Origin: Sphingomonas sp. EC-HK361
GTDB lineage: Bacteria > Pseudomonadota > Alphaproteobacteria > Sphingomonadales > Sphingomonadaceae
NCBI RefSeq assembly: GCF_902498785.1
Contig: NZ_LR701494.1
Location: 1,637,058 to 1,701,057, forward strand
DNA: 64,000 nt
Reading direction: 5' to 3'
The position numbers were made by a program, and so were the translations under genes. How positions within the stretch are numbered: position 1 is the first letter of the stretch; each line of letters begins with the position of its first letter. Of this stretch, positions 7,083-16,850 are shown piece by piece. The notes beneath the pieces are model-generated. The model was not told the DNA's origin. It did no database searches and worked only from the letters and a program-made list of their open reading frames with translations.

Positions 7083-8090
7083 CTAGGGAAGCGTCACCCA
7101 GCCCGCAAGTTCCCGCGCAAGGATGCGCCGCAGCATCGTGATCCCTGCCTCGCTCGCGTTCAGACACGGAAGATAGGCGAAGTGCGTGCCGCCACCGCCA
7201 AGGAAGGTATCGCGCCCCTGCATCGCGACTTCCTCCAGCGTTTCCAGGCAGTCGGCGGAAAAGCCCGGTGCGGTGACGACGATCTTCTTCACGCCCTTCT
7301 CCGCCAGTTCCTCCAGCGTCGCATCGGTCGCCGGCTCCAGCCACTTCGCACGCCCGAAGCGTGACTGGAAGGAGACGGTCATCGGCCGCCCCGTCGCCTC
7401 GCCGAGAAGGCGCGCGGTCTTGCGGCATTGGCAGTGATAGGGGTCGCCGAGTTCGAGCGTGCGTTGCGGCATGCCGTGAAAGCTCGTCAGGATCACTTCG
7501 GGCTCGAAATCGAGCGACGCTACCCCGCGCTCCAGTTCGATCTTCAACGCATCGATGTAGAGCGGGTCGTCGTAATAGGGCGGGAGCGTCCGGATCGCCG
7601 GCTGCCAGCGCATTCCCGCCAGCACCGCGAACGCACGGTCGTGCGCGGTCGCGGTCGTCGCCGCGCAATATTGCGGATAGAGGCTCGCCAGCAGGATTCG
7701 CTCGCACCCGGTCGCCTTCATCGCTTCCAGCCGATCCGGGATCGACGGTGAGCCGTAACGCATCGCCCAGTCGACCACGACGTCAGCGCCGAACGCGCCC
7801 TGCAGCGCATCGCTTTGCGCCCTGGTGATGGCGGCGAGCGGGGAGCCGTCTTCGCGCCACACCTCGTGATACGCCGCCGCCGACTTCTTGGGCCGCGTCG
7901 TCAGCACCACACCGCGCAGGATCGGCTGCCAGAGGAGCGGCGAAAGCTCCACTACGCGGCGATCGGACAGGAACTCCGCCAGATAGCGCTTCACCGCCGG
8001 CGTATCCGGCGCGTCGGGCGTGCCGAGATTGATGAGCAGTACGCCGATGCGCGGCGGCGTAATCGGGGGATGATCGGGCGGGAGTGTCAT
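7083..8090 (-). CDS. hemH: Ferrochelatase
   Basis: HemH (335 residues) inserts Fe2+ into protoporphyrin IX, the last step of protoheme synthesis. The N-terminus IGVLLINLGTPDAPD and the segment LTSFHGMPQRT (metal-site His) are diagnostic, with APGFSADCLETLEE near the C-terminus carrying the conserved Glu. The ATG at 8090 overlaps the stop of the upstream molybdoenzyme gene as ATGA, so translation is probably coupled. The call is secure. Confidence 0.94.
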   Translation of the reverse strand: MTLPPDHPPITPPRIGVLLINLGTPDAPDTPAVKRYLAEFLSDRRVVELSPLLWQPILRGVVLTTRPKKSAAAYHEVWREDGSPLAAITRAQSDALQGAFGADVVVDWAMRYGSPSIPDRLEAMKATGCERILLASLYPQYCAATTATAHDRAFAVLAGMRWQPAIRTLPPYYDDPLYIDALKIELERGVASLDFEPEVILTSFHGMPQRTLELGDPYHCQCRKTARLLGEATGRPMTVSFQSRFGRAKWLEPATDATLEELAEKGVKKIVVTAPGFSADCLETLEEVAMQGRDTFLGGGGTHFAYLPCLNASEAGITMLRRILARELAGWVTLP

Positions 8091-10309
8091 TGGTTGCCCG
8101 TGCGTAACGGTAGGCTCCGCAACCGGGTTCCGCCGGCCGACTGCAAGGCGTTGGCAATGGCCGGCGCGACGGCCGGCACACCGATCTCCCCCACACCGCC
8201 CGGATCGGCATCGCTGTCGATGACCTCGACAAGGATATCCGGCGTTTCGGCCAGCCGCGGCAAGCGCACCGCGCCCATCCCGCGAACGTCGGCCAGGTTC
8301 GCGGTGAACCCGGTCGCGACGCCGAGCGCATTCGCCAGCCCGAAGATCAGCCCGCCCTCGATCTGCTGGCGAACGATATCGGGATGGATCTGCCGTCCGC
8401 AATCGACCGCCGCGACGAGCCGATCGACCCGGATGCGCTGCGCCTCGTCGACATGCGCCTCGGCCAGCACCGCCACATAACTGCCGCGAAAGGCGTGGCA
8501 CGCGATCCCCTGCCCGCTTCCCGCCACGCCGCCATTCCATCCGCCGAGCGAGGCCGCGGTCGACAGGCACCGCGCGAGCCGCGCGTCGCCGCCGAGCATC
8601 CCGATGCGGTAGGACATCGCCTCGTTCCCGGCGACGCGCGCGAGTTCGTCGAGGAAACATTCGGTGAAGAACGCCGTATAGCCGTGCGCACCACCGCGCA
8701 GATGCCCGGTCGGCACGCCGATATCCGCCGCGTGATAATCGATCGCGAAAGCAGGCAGGCGATAGGGTGGCAAGGCGCCGGCGACCGCATAGCCATCCTG
8801 CGCGCCGGGAAGCGCGAGCGCGGCCTTCAGCACGAGATCCCCCGGCATCAGCCGCGACGCCAGCTCGGCACCGGTGGACGGCGCAGCGATGCGCGCATGC
8901 CAGGCAAGGATCGCGCCGTTCGCCGCGAGCCGCGCGCGCATACGGGCGATCGCGGGCGGGCGGAAACGGTCATGCAGCAAGTCCTCCGCACGCGACCATT
9001 GCAGCTGCACCGGCCGCTTGAGCGTCACCGCCAGCGTTGCCGCCTGCGCCGCCGCCTCGTGCTCCAGATTGGCACCGAAACCGCCCCCGGTCAGCATCGG
9101 ATGCACCGTCACCGCGGAGTTGGGCAGGCCAGCCGCCCGTGCCGCCGCCGACCGGGCAAACGACGGCGCCTGCGTCGGCAACCACAGTTCGAGCCGATCG
9201 CCATGATAATAGGCCGTTGCGGTCATCGGCTCGATCGCCGCGTGCTGGCCAAGCCCGACGCGGTATTCCGCCTCGATCACGCCGCCGCCGGTCAGCAGGT
9301 TTGCCAGATCATCACCCGACGCGATGCGCTGCGCCGGTCGATCGAAGGCGGCGGTCAGCGCGCGGTCGATGGACGCCGAATCGACGCGCGGCCCCTTGGT
9401 CTCGAACCGCGGGGCGAGCGCCGAGATCGCCTGGTTCGCCGCCCACCAGGTCTCGGCCGCGGCGGCGACCCAGCGTTCAGTCTCCACTATCTCCATAACG
9501 CCGCGGATGCGGTTGGCGGCGGCCTTGTCGGTCCGCACCAGCCGGCTGTCGCCGACCGGCCCCTGGCAGATGCTGGCGAAGACCATGTCGGGCAGCCGCA
9601 CGTCGGCGGCGAACTGTGCCGAACCATCGACCTTCGCCGGGGCATCGAGGCGCGCGACCGACTGGCCGGCGAGCCGTCCCTTCTCTCCGTCGCGATAGGG
9701 CAGTGGATCGGGGATGGCGCCGCCAGCCGCTTCTTCCGCAAGCTCTCCGAAGCGCAGCCGCTGCGCGCCGTGCACGACGAATCCCGCTGCCGTCCCGCAG
9801 GCCTGCCAGTCCACACCCCACCGCGTCGCCGCCACCTTGCACAGCAACACCCGCGCCGCCGCGCCGGCGTCGCGCAGCGCCGGCTCGAACTGGCGGATCG
9901 AGCTTGAGCCGCCAGTCACCATCAGCACCGCGCGCTCGGCATGGGTCGCCCGCACGCTGTCGGGAAGCGCATCGAACACGCCTTCGAAAATCTCGCCCGC
10001 GCCGAGCGGATTGGCGTAGAGCGGATTGAGCGGCGCTGCCTCGACGCCGACCGTCCGCCAGTCGGCGCCCAGCTCGTCCGCCACGATCTGCGGCAGCGTG
10101 GTATAGACGCCCTGCCCGTGCTCGCACTGGGGCACCGCGACGGTGACGTGCCCGTCGCGCCCGATCTTGAGCCATGCCCCGAAGATCGTCTCGCCCGGCG
10201 CCGCGCTGAGGTTCCCCGCATAGGTTCGCGGCCACAGCGCCCACGAGACGACGAGCCCGACGCCCGCCCCGCCGCCGACCAGGAGTGTGCGCCTGCTGAC
10301 CCCGCTCAT
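8087..10309 (-). CDS. Xanthine dehydrogenase family molybdopterin-binding subunit (IorB-like), Tat-exported
   Basis: A 740-residue large subunit of the isoquinoline-1-oxidoreductase/aldehyde dehydrogenase type. The N-terminus MSGVSRRTLLVGGG is a twin-arginine signal, so export to the periplasm is likely. Family features include PQCEHGQGVYTTLPQ, the repeated Ald_Xan_dh_C2 domains, LTGGGFGANLEHEAAAQA and the C-terminal VGEIGVPAVAPAIANAL. The usual 2Fe-2S small subunit is absent nearby, so the partner is unknown. An alternative start at 10321 adds four residues. The stop overlaps hemH. Whether the Mo-cofactor site is active cannot be judged here. Confidence 0.85.
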   Translation of the reverse strand: MSGVSRRTLLVGGGAGVGLVVSWALWPRTYAGNLSAAPGETIFGAWLKIGRDGHVTVAVPQCEHGQGVYTTLPQIVADELGADWRTVGVEAAPLNPLYANPLGAGEIFEGVFDALPDSVRATHAERAVLMVTGGSSSIRQFEPALRDAGAAARVLLCKVAATRWGVDWQACGTAAGFVVHGAQRLRFGELAEEAAGGAIPDPLPYRDGEKGRLAGQSVARLDAPAKVDGSAQFAADVRLPDMVFASICQGPVGDSRLVRTDKAAANRIRGVMEIVETERWVAAAAETWWAANQAISALAPRFETKGPRVDSASIDRALTAAFDRPAQRIASGDDLANLLTGGGVIEAEYRVGLGQHAAIEPMTATAYYHGDRLELWLPTQAPSFARSAAARAAGLPNSAVTVHPMLTGGGFGANLEHEAAAQAATLAVTLKRPVQLQWSRAEDLLHDRFRPPAIARMRARLAANGAILAWHARIAAPSTGAELASRLMPGDLVLKAALALPGAQDGYAVAGALPPYRLPAFAIDYHAADIGVPTGHLRGGAHGYTAFFTECFLDELARVAGNEAMSYRIGMLGGDARLARCLSTAASLGGWNGGVAGSGQGIACHAFRGSYVAVLAEAHVDEAQRIRVDRLVAAVDCGRQIHPDIVRQQIEGGLIFGLANALGVATGFTANLADVRGMGAVRLPRLAETPDILVEVIDSDADPGGVGEIGVPAVAPAIANALQSAGGTRLRSLPLRTGNQ

Positions 10310-10340
10310 GTCCCACGCCATAGGCGAGTGGGCGACAGGC

Positions 10341-12041
10341 TCAAGCGGCTTCGGCTTGTGCCCGCGCGCGATACGCGGCGCGCAGCGTGACCTTGTCGAT
10401 CTTCTCGGTTCCCAGCCGCGGCAGTGGATCGTGGGCGATCCATATGCGCTGCGGCACCTTGAACGCGGCGATATGCTCGGCGAGGAATGCGCAGAGATCA
10501 TCGGGCGTAAGCGCGGCGCCGTCCGCTGGATGGACGACGGCACCCGGCACCTCCCCGTATTTCTCGTCGGGCAAACCGAAGACCGCCGCCTCCGCGACCT
10601 CGGGATGCTGGTAGAGCGCCGCCTCGACCTCCTGGCAGCTGATATTCTCGCCGCCGCGAATGATGATGTCCTTCTTGCGGTCGACGATGAAGACATAGCC
10701 TTCCGCGTCGAGATAGCCGATGTCGCCGGTGCGGAAATAGCCGTCGGCGGTCATGCACGCAGCGGTCGCCTCCCGGTTGTTCCAATAGCCCTTGAACAGA
10801 CAGACCGACCGGATCGATATCTCGCCCCGCTCGCCCTGCGCCACGGGCTTCCCCGCATCGTCGAGGATCGCGAGATCGACGAGCGGCGCGGACGGGCGCC
10901 CGGTCGAATTGGGCTTCGCCACATAGTTCGACCGCCAATTACCGCAACCGATGCCGTTGGTTTCGGTCAGGCCATAACCGATGAGCGGCGAACCCGGCAT
11001 CTCCTCCGCGATCCGGCGAACGTGATCGACCGGACGTGGCGCGCCACCCGCCGCGAAATCGGCGACGGTGGACAAGTCATATTTCTGCCGGTTGGGATGA
11101 GTAAGCATCTCGAAACTCATCAATGGCACACCGACGAAATAGGTGATCTTCTCGGCCTCGATCAGCCGCATCGCCTCTTCCGCGTCCCATTTCGGCATCA
11201 GGACGAGTTTTCGCCCCATCGCGAAGCTCTGCAGCATCACCGGCACTTCGGCGGTGACGTGAAACAGCGGGACGTTGAGAAGAGTCGAGGGCTGGCCGAT
11301 CGGCGGATTGCCGTCCTGCGTCGCCAGCGCGACCATCATCATCGCCTGCGCCAGATAGTTGAATGTCCCCTGCACGACCGCGCGGTGATCGCTGAGCGCG
11401 CCCTTGGATTGGCCGGTGGAGCCCGAGGTGAAGAGGATCGTCGCATCATCGTCGCCGCTCAGCATCGGCAGCGCGGTGGTGGCATGGTCGTGCGTGATCA
11501 GCGGCGCGAGCGCTTCGGCCAGCGGCTTCAGATCATCGATTTCGACCACCTTCGCGGGCAGACCCGCAATGGCGGCGAGCCGCTTCGCCCGCGGCGGATC
11601 GGCAAGGACGAGCCCGCATGCGACGTCACGGATCGCATCCTCCATCTCCTCGGCCTGCCACCAGCCGTTGAGCAGCGTCGCAATCCCGCCCGCCATCAGG
11701 ATACCCATGTAGAGCACGATCCAGGAGGGCGAATTGCGCATCGCGATGCCGACGCGGTCGCCCTTCTGCACCCCCATGCCCGCCACCAGCGCGCGCGCGA
11801 CCGCCTGCGCCTGCGGAAACACGGCACCGAAGGTCAGCCGTTCGTCGCCGGCGATCAGGAACTCGGCATCCTTATGGAGATCGCAGAAATGCGCGAAATA
11901 GTGCGACAGCGCTGGGGGTGCCGCCCCGATCATCGGCAGCGTCTGGCCGCCCACATCGATCGTCGTGAGCTTCAGGTCCCCGCCCTCGCCCGCCAGCGCG
12001 GCCATCACCGCATCCATGCGCTGGTCGAGTTCGGTCCGCAT
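10341..12041 (-). CDS. Class I adenylate-forming enzyme / acyl-CoA ligase
   Basis: A 566-residue ANL-superfamily ligase that activates a carboxylic acid as acyl-AMP and transfers it to CoA. The P-loop [12 protein letters not shown] (203-214), the A5 motif [20 protein letters not shown] (ribose-binding Asp), [15 protein letters not shown] and the A10-type lysine region [11 protein letters not shown] are all intact. The substrate (medium/long-chain fatty or aromatic acid) cannot be read from sequence. It heads a minus-strand run with the molybdoenzyme subunit, hemH and phaB, and is divergent from lgt. Confidence 0.88.
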   Translation of the reverse strand: MRTELDQRMDAVMAALAGEGGDLKLTTIDVGGQTLPMIGAAPPALSHYFAHFCDLHKDAEFLIAGDERLTFGAVFPQAQAVARALVAGMGVQKGDRVGIAMRNSPSWIVLYMGILMAGGIATLLNGWWQAEEMEDAIRDVACGLVLADPPRAKRLAAIAGLPAKVVEIDDLKPLAEALAPLITHDHATTALPMLSGDDDATILFTSGSTGQSKGALSDHRAVVQGTFNYLAQAMMMVALATQDGNPPIGQPSTLLNVPLFHVTAEVPVMLQSFAMGRKLVLMPKWDAEEAMRLIEAEKITYFVGVPLMSFEMLTHPNRQKYDLSTVADFAAGGAPRPVDHVRRIAEEMPGSPLIGYGLTETNGIGCGNWRSNYVAKPNSTGRPSAPLVDLAILDDAGKPVAQGERGEISIRSVCLFKGYWNNREATAACMTADGYFRTGDIGYLDAEGYVFIVDRKKDIIIRGGENISCQEVEAALYQHPEVAEAAVFGLPDEKYGEVPGAVVHPADGAALTPDDLCAFLAEHIAAFKVPQRIWIAHDPLPRLGTEKIDKVTLRAAYRARAQAEAA

Positions 12042-12106
12042 CGCTCTCTCCGCTTTCGCTTGTAGTCTTGCGCCACTATGCAGGCACGAAAGCAGAGGGA
12101 AAAGCC

Positions 12107-13012
12107 TTGATCCTGTCTATTCTTGCCCAGGCCGCCGCGATGGTCGGCGATCCTGCGGGCCATGTCCGCTTCAACGATCTGGGGCTGCACCCCGACATCT
12201 TCTCGATCGGGTTCTTCACGCTGCGCTGGTACAGCCTTGCCTATATCGCGGGCATCGTCGTCGGCTGGTGGTATCTGCTGAAGCTGCTCGACCAGCCCGG
12301 TGCCCCGATGGCGCGCCGCCACGCCGACGATCTGGTGTTCTACGCGACGCTCGGCATCATTCTGGGCGGGCGGATCGGTTACGTGATCTTCTACGCGCCG
12401 GAAATGTTCCTCCACCCGATCCGTATCCTGCGGCTGTGGGACGGCGGCATGAGCTTCCACGGCGGCGTGCTGGGCGTCACGCTCGGCATCATCCTGTTCG
12501 CGCGCAAGAACGGGCTAAACTGGCTGCGCATCCACGATTATGTCGCGTGCGTGGTGCCGTTCGGGCTGTTCTTCGGCCGCCTCGCCAACTTCGTAAACGG
12601 CGAGCTGTGGGGCAAGCCGACCGACGCGCCGTGGGGCATCGTTTTCGACCGCACCGTGCAGGCCGGTATGATCGAGCCCGCGCGTCACCCCAGTCAGCTC
12701 TATGAGGCAGGGCTGGAAGGTATCGCGCTCTTCGCGGTCCTGTGGTTCTTCTTCTGGCGGACGAAGGCGCGCTACGAGCCGGGCAAGCTCGTCGGCATCT
12801 TCCTGCTGGGCTATGGCCTCGCGCGCTTCACGGTCGAGTTCTTCCGCGAACCCGACGCGCAGTTCCGCGGCACGCTCTTCGGCGAATGGGGCTTCCACAT
12901 GGGCCAGTTCCTGACGCTGCCGATGATCGCGGGCGGCATCTTCCTGATCGTCACCGCGGCGGGGCGCCGCCACCGGGTCGAGCCGATCGCCGGCTCGGAG
13001 AGCGTGGCCTAG
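12107..13012 (+). CDS. lgt: Prolipoprotein diacylglyceryl transferase
   Basis: Lgt (301 residues), an inner-membrane enzyme that transfers diacylglycerol from phosphatidylglycerol to the lipobox Cys of prolipoproteins. At least six membrane helices are visible, with [13 protein letters not shown] and the family signature [14 protein letters not shown] chose the TTG at 12107, preceded by GAGGGA at 7-base distance; an upstream TTG at 12068 would add 13 unlikely residues. It leads a plus-strand run with the MidA-type, GNAT and pgeF genes. Confidence 0.94.
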   Translation: MILSILAQAAAMVGDPAGHVRFNDLGLHPDIFSIGFFTLRWYSLAYIAGIVVGWWYLLKLLDQPGAPMARRHADDLVFYATLGIILGGRIGYVIFYAPEMFLHPIRILRLWDGGMSFHGGVLGVTLGIILFARKNGLNWLRIHDYVACVVPFGLFFGRLANFVNGELWGKPTDAPWGIVFDRTVQAGMIEPARHPSQLYEAGLEGIALFAVLWFFFWRTKARYEPGKLVGIFLLGYGLARFTVEFFREPDAQFRGTLFGEWGFHMGQFLTLPMIAGGIFLIVTAAGRRHRVEPIAGSESVA

Positions 13013-13026
13013 ATTGCAGGAGTGCC

Positions 13027-13091
13027 GTTCGTGTCGAGCGCAGTCGAGACACGCTTCCCACCTGCAAACGGTTCTCGACTACGCTCGAACC
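13027..13091. repeat. Palindromic repeat, TCGAGCGCAGTCGA family (copy 1)
   Basis: The element reads GTTCGTGTCGAGCGCAGTCG at its left side and CTCGACTACGCTCGAACC at its right, an imperfect inverted repeat around a 20-base centre. A related copy with the same GAGCGCAGTCGA core lies at 40147-40215. It sits in the lgt/methyltransferase gap and may act as an mRNA processing or attenuation site. Confidence 0.6.
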
Positions 13092-13104
13092 CAACGGAGT
13101 TTTA

Positions 13105-14154
13105 GTGCCCGACCTCAGTGATGCCCCGCTTCCCGATCGGCTCGCCCGCGCGATCACGCTCGCCGGGCCGATCCCGATCGCGCAGTTCATGGGCGCGGCG
13201 AACGCGCATTATTACGCGACGCGCGATCCGCTCGGCACCGATGGCGACTTCACCACCGCGCCCGAGATCAGCCAGATGTTCGGCGAGCTGATCGGTCTGT
13301 GGTGCGTGGACCTGTGGGACCGCGCCGGGCGCCCCGATATCGCCTGGGCCGAGCTTGGCCCCGGGCGCGGAACGCTTGCGGCCGATGCGCTGCGCGCGAT
13401 GGCGAAGGTCGGCCTGACGCCGCCCGTCCATTTCGTCGAAACGTCACCCGTCCTGCGCGACGCCCAGGCCGAGCGTGTGCCGCAGGCGACATGGCACGAC
13501 AGCCTCGCGACCCTTCCGTCGGACCGACCGCTGATCGTCATCGCCAACGAATTCTTCGACGCATTGCCAATCCGGCAGGTGGTCAGGCGCCACGACGGCT
13601 GGCACGAACGCGTCGTCGCGTGCCAGGACACGCTGTTCCTGCCGATCGCGGGCAAGCCGGTGCCGGATCAGGTGATCCCCGACGATCTGCGGGACAGCCC
13701 GGTCGGCGCGATCATCGAAACCGCACCCGCGGCCGTCAACGCGATGTGCGGAATCGCCGCAAGGATCGTCACGCAGGGCGGCGCGCTGCTCACGATCGAC
13801 TATGGCTATGACGGCCCTGCGGTCGGCGACACGCTGCAGGCGGTGCGTGGCCACGCCTTCGCCAATCCCTTCGAAGACCCGGGCGAGCGCGATCTGACCG
13901 CGCAGGTCGATTTCGCGACGCTGGCACTAGCCGCCACCGCATCGGGCGCGACCATGCATGGGCCGGCCCCGCAAGGCGATTTCCTGCGTATCCTCGGCAT
14001 CGACGCCCGCGCCGCCGCACTCGCCCGCAGCGCGCCCGAACGTGCGGAATCGATCGCCCGCGATCGGATGCGCCTCGTCGAGGACATGGGCACGCTGTTC
14101 CGCGCGCTTGCGATCACCGCGCCGAATTGGCCGACCCCGAGCGGCTTTGCATGA
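13105..14154 (+). CDS. Class I SAM-dependent methyltransferase, MidA/NDUFAF7 family
   Basis: A 349-residue protein of the family whose mitochondrial member NDUFAF7 methylates an arginine of complex I subunit NDUFS2. Diagnostic segments: DGDFTTAPEISQMFGELIG, the SAM motif ELGPGRGTLAADALRAM, VIANEFFDALPIRQ and LLTIDYGYDG. The GTG at 13105 follows GGAG by 5 bases; the longer open frame upstream runs through the repeat and lgt and is rejected. It ends in an ATGA overlap with the acetyltransferase gene. Confidence 0.88.
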   Translation: MPDLSDAPLPDRLARAITLAGPIPIAQFMGAANAHYYATRDPLGTDGDFTTAPEISQMFGELIGLWCVDLWDRAGRPDIAWAELGPGRGTLAADALRAMAKVGLTPPVHFVETSPVLRDAQAERVPQATWHDSLATLPSDRPLIVIANEFFDALPIRQVVRRHDGWHERVVACQDTLFLPIAGKPVPDQVIPDDLRDSPVGAIIETAPAAVNAMCGIAARIVTQGGALLTIDYGYDGPAVGDTLQAVRGHAFANPFEDPGERDLTAQVDFATLALAATASGATMHGPAPQGDFLRILGIDARAAALARSAPERAESIARDRMRLVEDMGTLFRALAITAPNWPTPSGFA

Positions 14155-14660
14155 TCGCCTATCGCCCCGCGACCCCCGCCGATGGCACCGAACTCGCCAA
14201 GGTCGCCGCGCGGTCGTTCACCGAGGCGTTCGGCACCCTCTATCGCCCGGCGGACCTCGCGGCGTTTCTCGACCAGGCGTTCGGCGCGGACGGATTGCCG
14301 TCGCAACTCGACGACCCGGCCTTTCGCGTCCATGTCGCGACCGACAGCGGCCGGATCGTCGGCTTTGCCAAACTCGGCCCCGTCGCCTTCCCCGGCGACT
14401 GGCCGGCCGACGCGATCGAGCTCTATCAGCTCTACGTTCTCGGCAGCCATCACGGCGACGGCGTCGGCCCCGCGCTGATGGCGTGGGCGATCGACTATGC
14501 GCGCAGCATCGGGCGCAGCCAGATGATCCTCAGCGTCTATGTCGACAATCACCGCGCACGCCGCTTCTACGAACGCCGTGGCTTTGAAGAGATCGGGCGC
14601 TACACCTTCATGGTCGGGGAACAGGAAGATGACGACCGGATCATGCGATTGATGTTGTGA
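14151..14660 (+). CDS. GNAT family N-acetyltransferase
   Basis: A 169-residue acetyl-CoA-dependent acyltransferase. The GNAT motif A region reads LYVLGSHHGDGVGPALMAW (pyrophosphate loop HHGDGVG), followed by SVYVDNHRARRFYERRGF, a classical motif B with Tyr. The acceptor substrate is unknown. It is translationally coupled on both sides (ATGA with the methyltransferase, TTGTGA with pgeF), so the set is probably co-transcribed from lgt. Confidence 0.85.
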   Translation: MIAYRPATPADGTELAKVAARSFTEAFGTLYRPADLAAFLDQAFGADGLPSQLDDPAFRVHVATDSGRIVGFAKLGPVAFPGDWPADAIELYQLYVLGSHHGDGVGPALMAWAIDYARSIGRSQMILSVYVDNHRARRFYERRGFEEIGRYTFMVGEQEDDDRIMRLML

Positions 14661-15421
14661 GCACGGTCGAGGTCCATCGCGCAGCAGCGCTGGGCGGCGT
14701 GGCACACGGCTTTCTGGGGCGCCGCGGCGGCGTTTCGGAAGGCATCCATGCCGGGCTGAACGTCGGCGCCGGATCGAGCGACGACCGCGCCGCGATTGCC
14801 GAGAACCGCGCGCGCGCGACCAATGCCGTGTTGCCGGACGCGACGCTGGTCACTGTCTATCAGGTCCATTCCGCGGACGCGGTGACCGTCATCGCCCCCT
14901 TCGCCGACGATCTGCGCCCGCATGCCGACGCGATCGTCACTGATCGGCCCGGCCTTGCGCTCGGCATCCTGACCGCCGACTGCGCGCCGGTGCTGTTTGC
15001 CGACGCTGACGCCGCCATCGTCGGAGCGGCGCATGCCGGGTGGAAGGGCGCGATCGGCGGGGTGACCGATGCGACGATCGTCGCGATGGAGGCAATCGGC
15101 GCCGACCGCTCACGCATCCACGCAGCGATCGGGCCGTGCATCGCGCGCAGTTCCTATGAGGTGGACGCGCAGTTCCTCGCCCGCTTCCTCGTGCAGGACC
15201 GGGCCAACGAACGCTTCTTCGTCGAAGGCCGTCCCGGCCATCACCAGTTCGATCTGGAAGCCTATGTCGCCCACCGCCTGGCGGCCGCCGGACTCGGTCG
15301 GGTCGAGGCGATGGGGATGGATACCTATGCGCACGAAGATCGTTTCTTCAGCTATCGCCGCGCGACCCACCGCGGCGAGCCTTCCTACGGACGCCAGATT
15401 TCGATCATTGGCCTGAAATAG
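14657..15421 (+). CDS. pgeF: Peptidoglycan editing factor PgeF (polyphenol oxidase/laccase-domain family)
   Basis: A 254-residue Cu-oxidase_4 (DUF152, YfiH) protein. Conserved metal-site motifs are TADCAPVLFAD, AHAGWKGAIGGV and GPCIARSSYEVD. YfiH of E. coli removes wrongly incorporated L-Ser from muropeptide precursors; laccase activity has also been reported for relatives. The GTG start at 14657 overlaps the stop of the acetyltransferase gene. It ends 52 bases before the next gene, which has its own strong ribosome site. Confidence 0.86.
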   Translation: MSTVEVHRAAALGGVAHGFLGRRGGVSEGIHAGLNVGAGSSDDRAAIAENRARATNAVLPDATLVTVYQVHSADAVTVIAPFADDLRPHADAIVTDRPGLALGILTADCAPVLFADADAAIVGAAHAGWKGAIGGVTDATIVAMEAIGADRSRIHAAIGPCIARSSYEVDAQFLARFLVQDRANERFFVEGRPGHHQFDLEAYVAHRLAAAGLGRVEAMGMDTYAHEDRFFSYRRATHRGEPSYGRQISIIGLK

Positions 15422-15473
15422 TCTCGCCCGATACCAGTCCTTGCGGCTATGGCGGCGGACAAGGAGAGATTTG

Positions 15474-16799
15474 ATGCCAAAGACTACACCGCCGGACGAA
15501 GCCGACCTGACTGGCGTCGCCGCGCGCACCTCGCCCAAGCCCACGGTGGAAACCGTCGGCGGTCGCAAGCTGAAGCCCGCCACGCTGATGATGGGGCACG
15601 GCTATGACCCGATGCTGTCCGAAGGCTCGCTGAAGCCGCCGATCTTCGCGACCTCGACCTATGTCTTTCCCAATGCCGCCGCGGGCAAGCGCCATTTCGA
15701 GGGTGTGACCGGCAAGCGTCCCGGCGGGGCCGAGGGCCTCGTCTACTCGCGCTTCAACGGCCCGAACCAGGAAATCCTCGAGGATCGCCTCGCGCTTTGG
15801 GAAGAAGCGGAGGACGCGCTGGTCTTCTCCAGCGGCATGTCGGCGATCGCGACGCTGTTCCTGTCGATGGTGAAGCCCGGCGACACGATCGTCCATTCCG
15901 GCCCGCTCTACGCGGCGACCGAAACACTGATCGCGCGTATCCTCGGCCGCTTCGGCGTCCACTGGCTCGACTTTCCGGCCGGCGCGACGCGCGAGGAGAT
16001 CGACACGGTTCTGTCGAAGGCTTCGAGCGGCAACGTCGCGCTGATCTATCTCGAAAGCCCAGCCAATCCGACGAACGCGCTTGTCGATGTGGAGGCGGTG
16101 TCCGCGAGCCGAGATGCGATCTTCAAGGGCGCGAACAAGCCGCCGATCGCGATCGACAACACCTTCCTCGGCCCGCTTTGGGCGCAGCCGATGCGGCAGG
16201 GCGCGGATATCGTCGTCTACAGCCTCACCAAATATGCGGGCGGGCACAGCGATCTCGTCGCAGGCGGCGTGCTTGGCTCCAAGGAGCACATCAACACCAT
16301 CCGGCTGATGCGCAACACGATCGGGACGATCTGCGATCCGAATACCGCATGGATGCTGCTGCGCTCGCTCGAGACGCTCGAACTGCGGATGAGCCGGGCG
16401 GGCGAGAATGCGGTGAAGGTCTGCAACTTCCTGAAAACGCACCCCAAGGTCGACCGCGTCGGCTATCTCGGCTTCCTCGAGGAGCAGGGCGATGCGCGGC
16501 AGGCCGATATCTACCGACGCCACTGCGCTGGGGCCGGATCGACCTTCTCGCTCTACCTCAAGGGCGGCGAGACGGAAGCGTTCGCCTTTCTCGACCACCT
16601 CAAGATCGCGAAGCTTGCGGTATCCTTGGGCGGCACCGAGACGCTGGCGAGCCATCCCGCGGGAATGACGCATCTGTCGGTGCCGGAAGCGCGCAAGAAG
16701 GCGCTCAACATCACCGACAGCCTCGTGCGCATCTCGATCGGGGTCGAGGATGCCGACGATCTGATCGCGGACTTCGGCGCGGCGCTCGACGCCATTTGA
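15474..16799 (+). CDS. Cystathionine gamma-synthase / methionine gamma-lyase family PLP enzyme
   Basis: A 441-residue PLP-dependent transsulfuration-type enzyme. The PLP lysine lies in VYSLTKYAGGHSD, YSRFNGPNQEILEDRLA contacts the phosphate, and FLDHLKIAKLAVSLGGTETL with HPAGMTH is the family C-terminal signature. The members differ in reaction (gamma-synthase, beta/gamma-lyase, sulfhydrylase) and I cannot separate them; the long N-terminal lead (about 40 residues) is typical of the sphingomonad subgroup. The ATG follows AAGGAGAG, an excellent ribosome site. No riboswitch is evident in the 52-base leader. Confidence 0.85.
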   Translation: MPKTTPPDEADLTGVAARTSPKPTVETVGGRKLKPATLMMGHGYDPMLSEGSLKPPIFATSTYVFPNAAAGKRHFEGVTGKRPGGAEGLVYSRFNGPNQEILEDRLALWEEAEDALVFSSGMSAIATLFLSMVKPGDTIVHSGPLYAATETLIARILGRFGVHWLDFPAGATREEIDTVLSKASSGNVALIYLESPANPTNALVDVEAVSASRDAIFKGANKPPIAIDNTFLGPLWAQPMRQGADIVVYSLTKYAGGHSDLVAGGVLGSKEHINTIRLMRNTIGTICDPNTAWMLLRSLETLELRMSRAGENAVKVCNFLKTHPKVDRVGYLGFLEEQGDARQADIYRRHCAGAGSTFSLYLKGGETEAFAFLDHLKIAKLAVSLGGTETLASHPAGMTHLSVPEARKKALNITDSLVRISIGVEDADDLIADFGAALDAI

Positions 16800-16813
16800 C
16801 GACTGCTGCCGCA

Positions 16814-16850
16814 CCCATCATCCTCCCGCATCGAAGGAGAGGATGATGGG
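16814..16850 (+). promoter_or_regulatory. Hairpin burying the monooxygenase start codon
   Basis: CCCATCATCCTC (16814-16825) and GAGGATGATGGG (16839-16850) are perfect 12-base inverted arms around a 13-base loop. The right arm contains both candidate ATG codons, and the Shine-Dalgarno AAGGAG straddles the loop and the right arm. In mRNA this would occlude initiation, so translation may depend on readthrough from the upstream gene or on a regulator. Confidence 0.55.

Noticed and set aside
12742-13104. Upstream extension of the MidA-type methyltransferase
   Set aside because: The frame is open but overlaps lgt and a palindromic repeat, and no family member has such an N-terminal extension; the GTG at 13105 with GGAG upstream is adopted.
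15422-15473. SAM riboswitch before the PLP transsulfuration-type gene
   Set aside because: The gap is only 52 bases and shows no conserved SAM-II/SAM-V pseudoknot elements; a strong Shine-Dalgarno explains it.
16843-16845. The first of two ATGs as start of the monooxygenase
   Set aside because: It leaves only three bases after AAGGAG; the second ATG has better spacing, although both are buried in the same hairpin.
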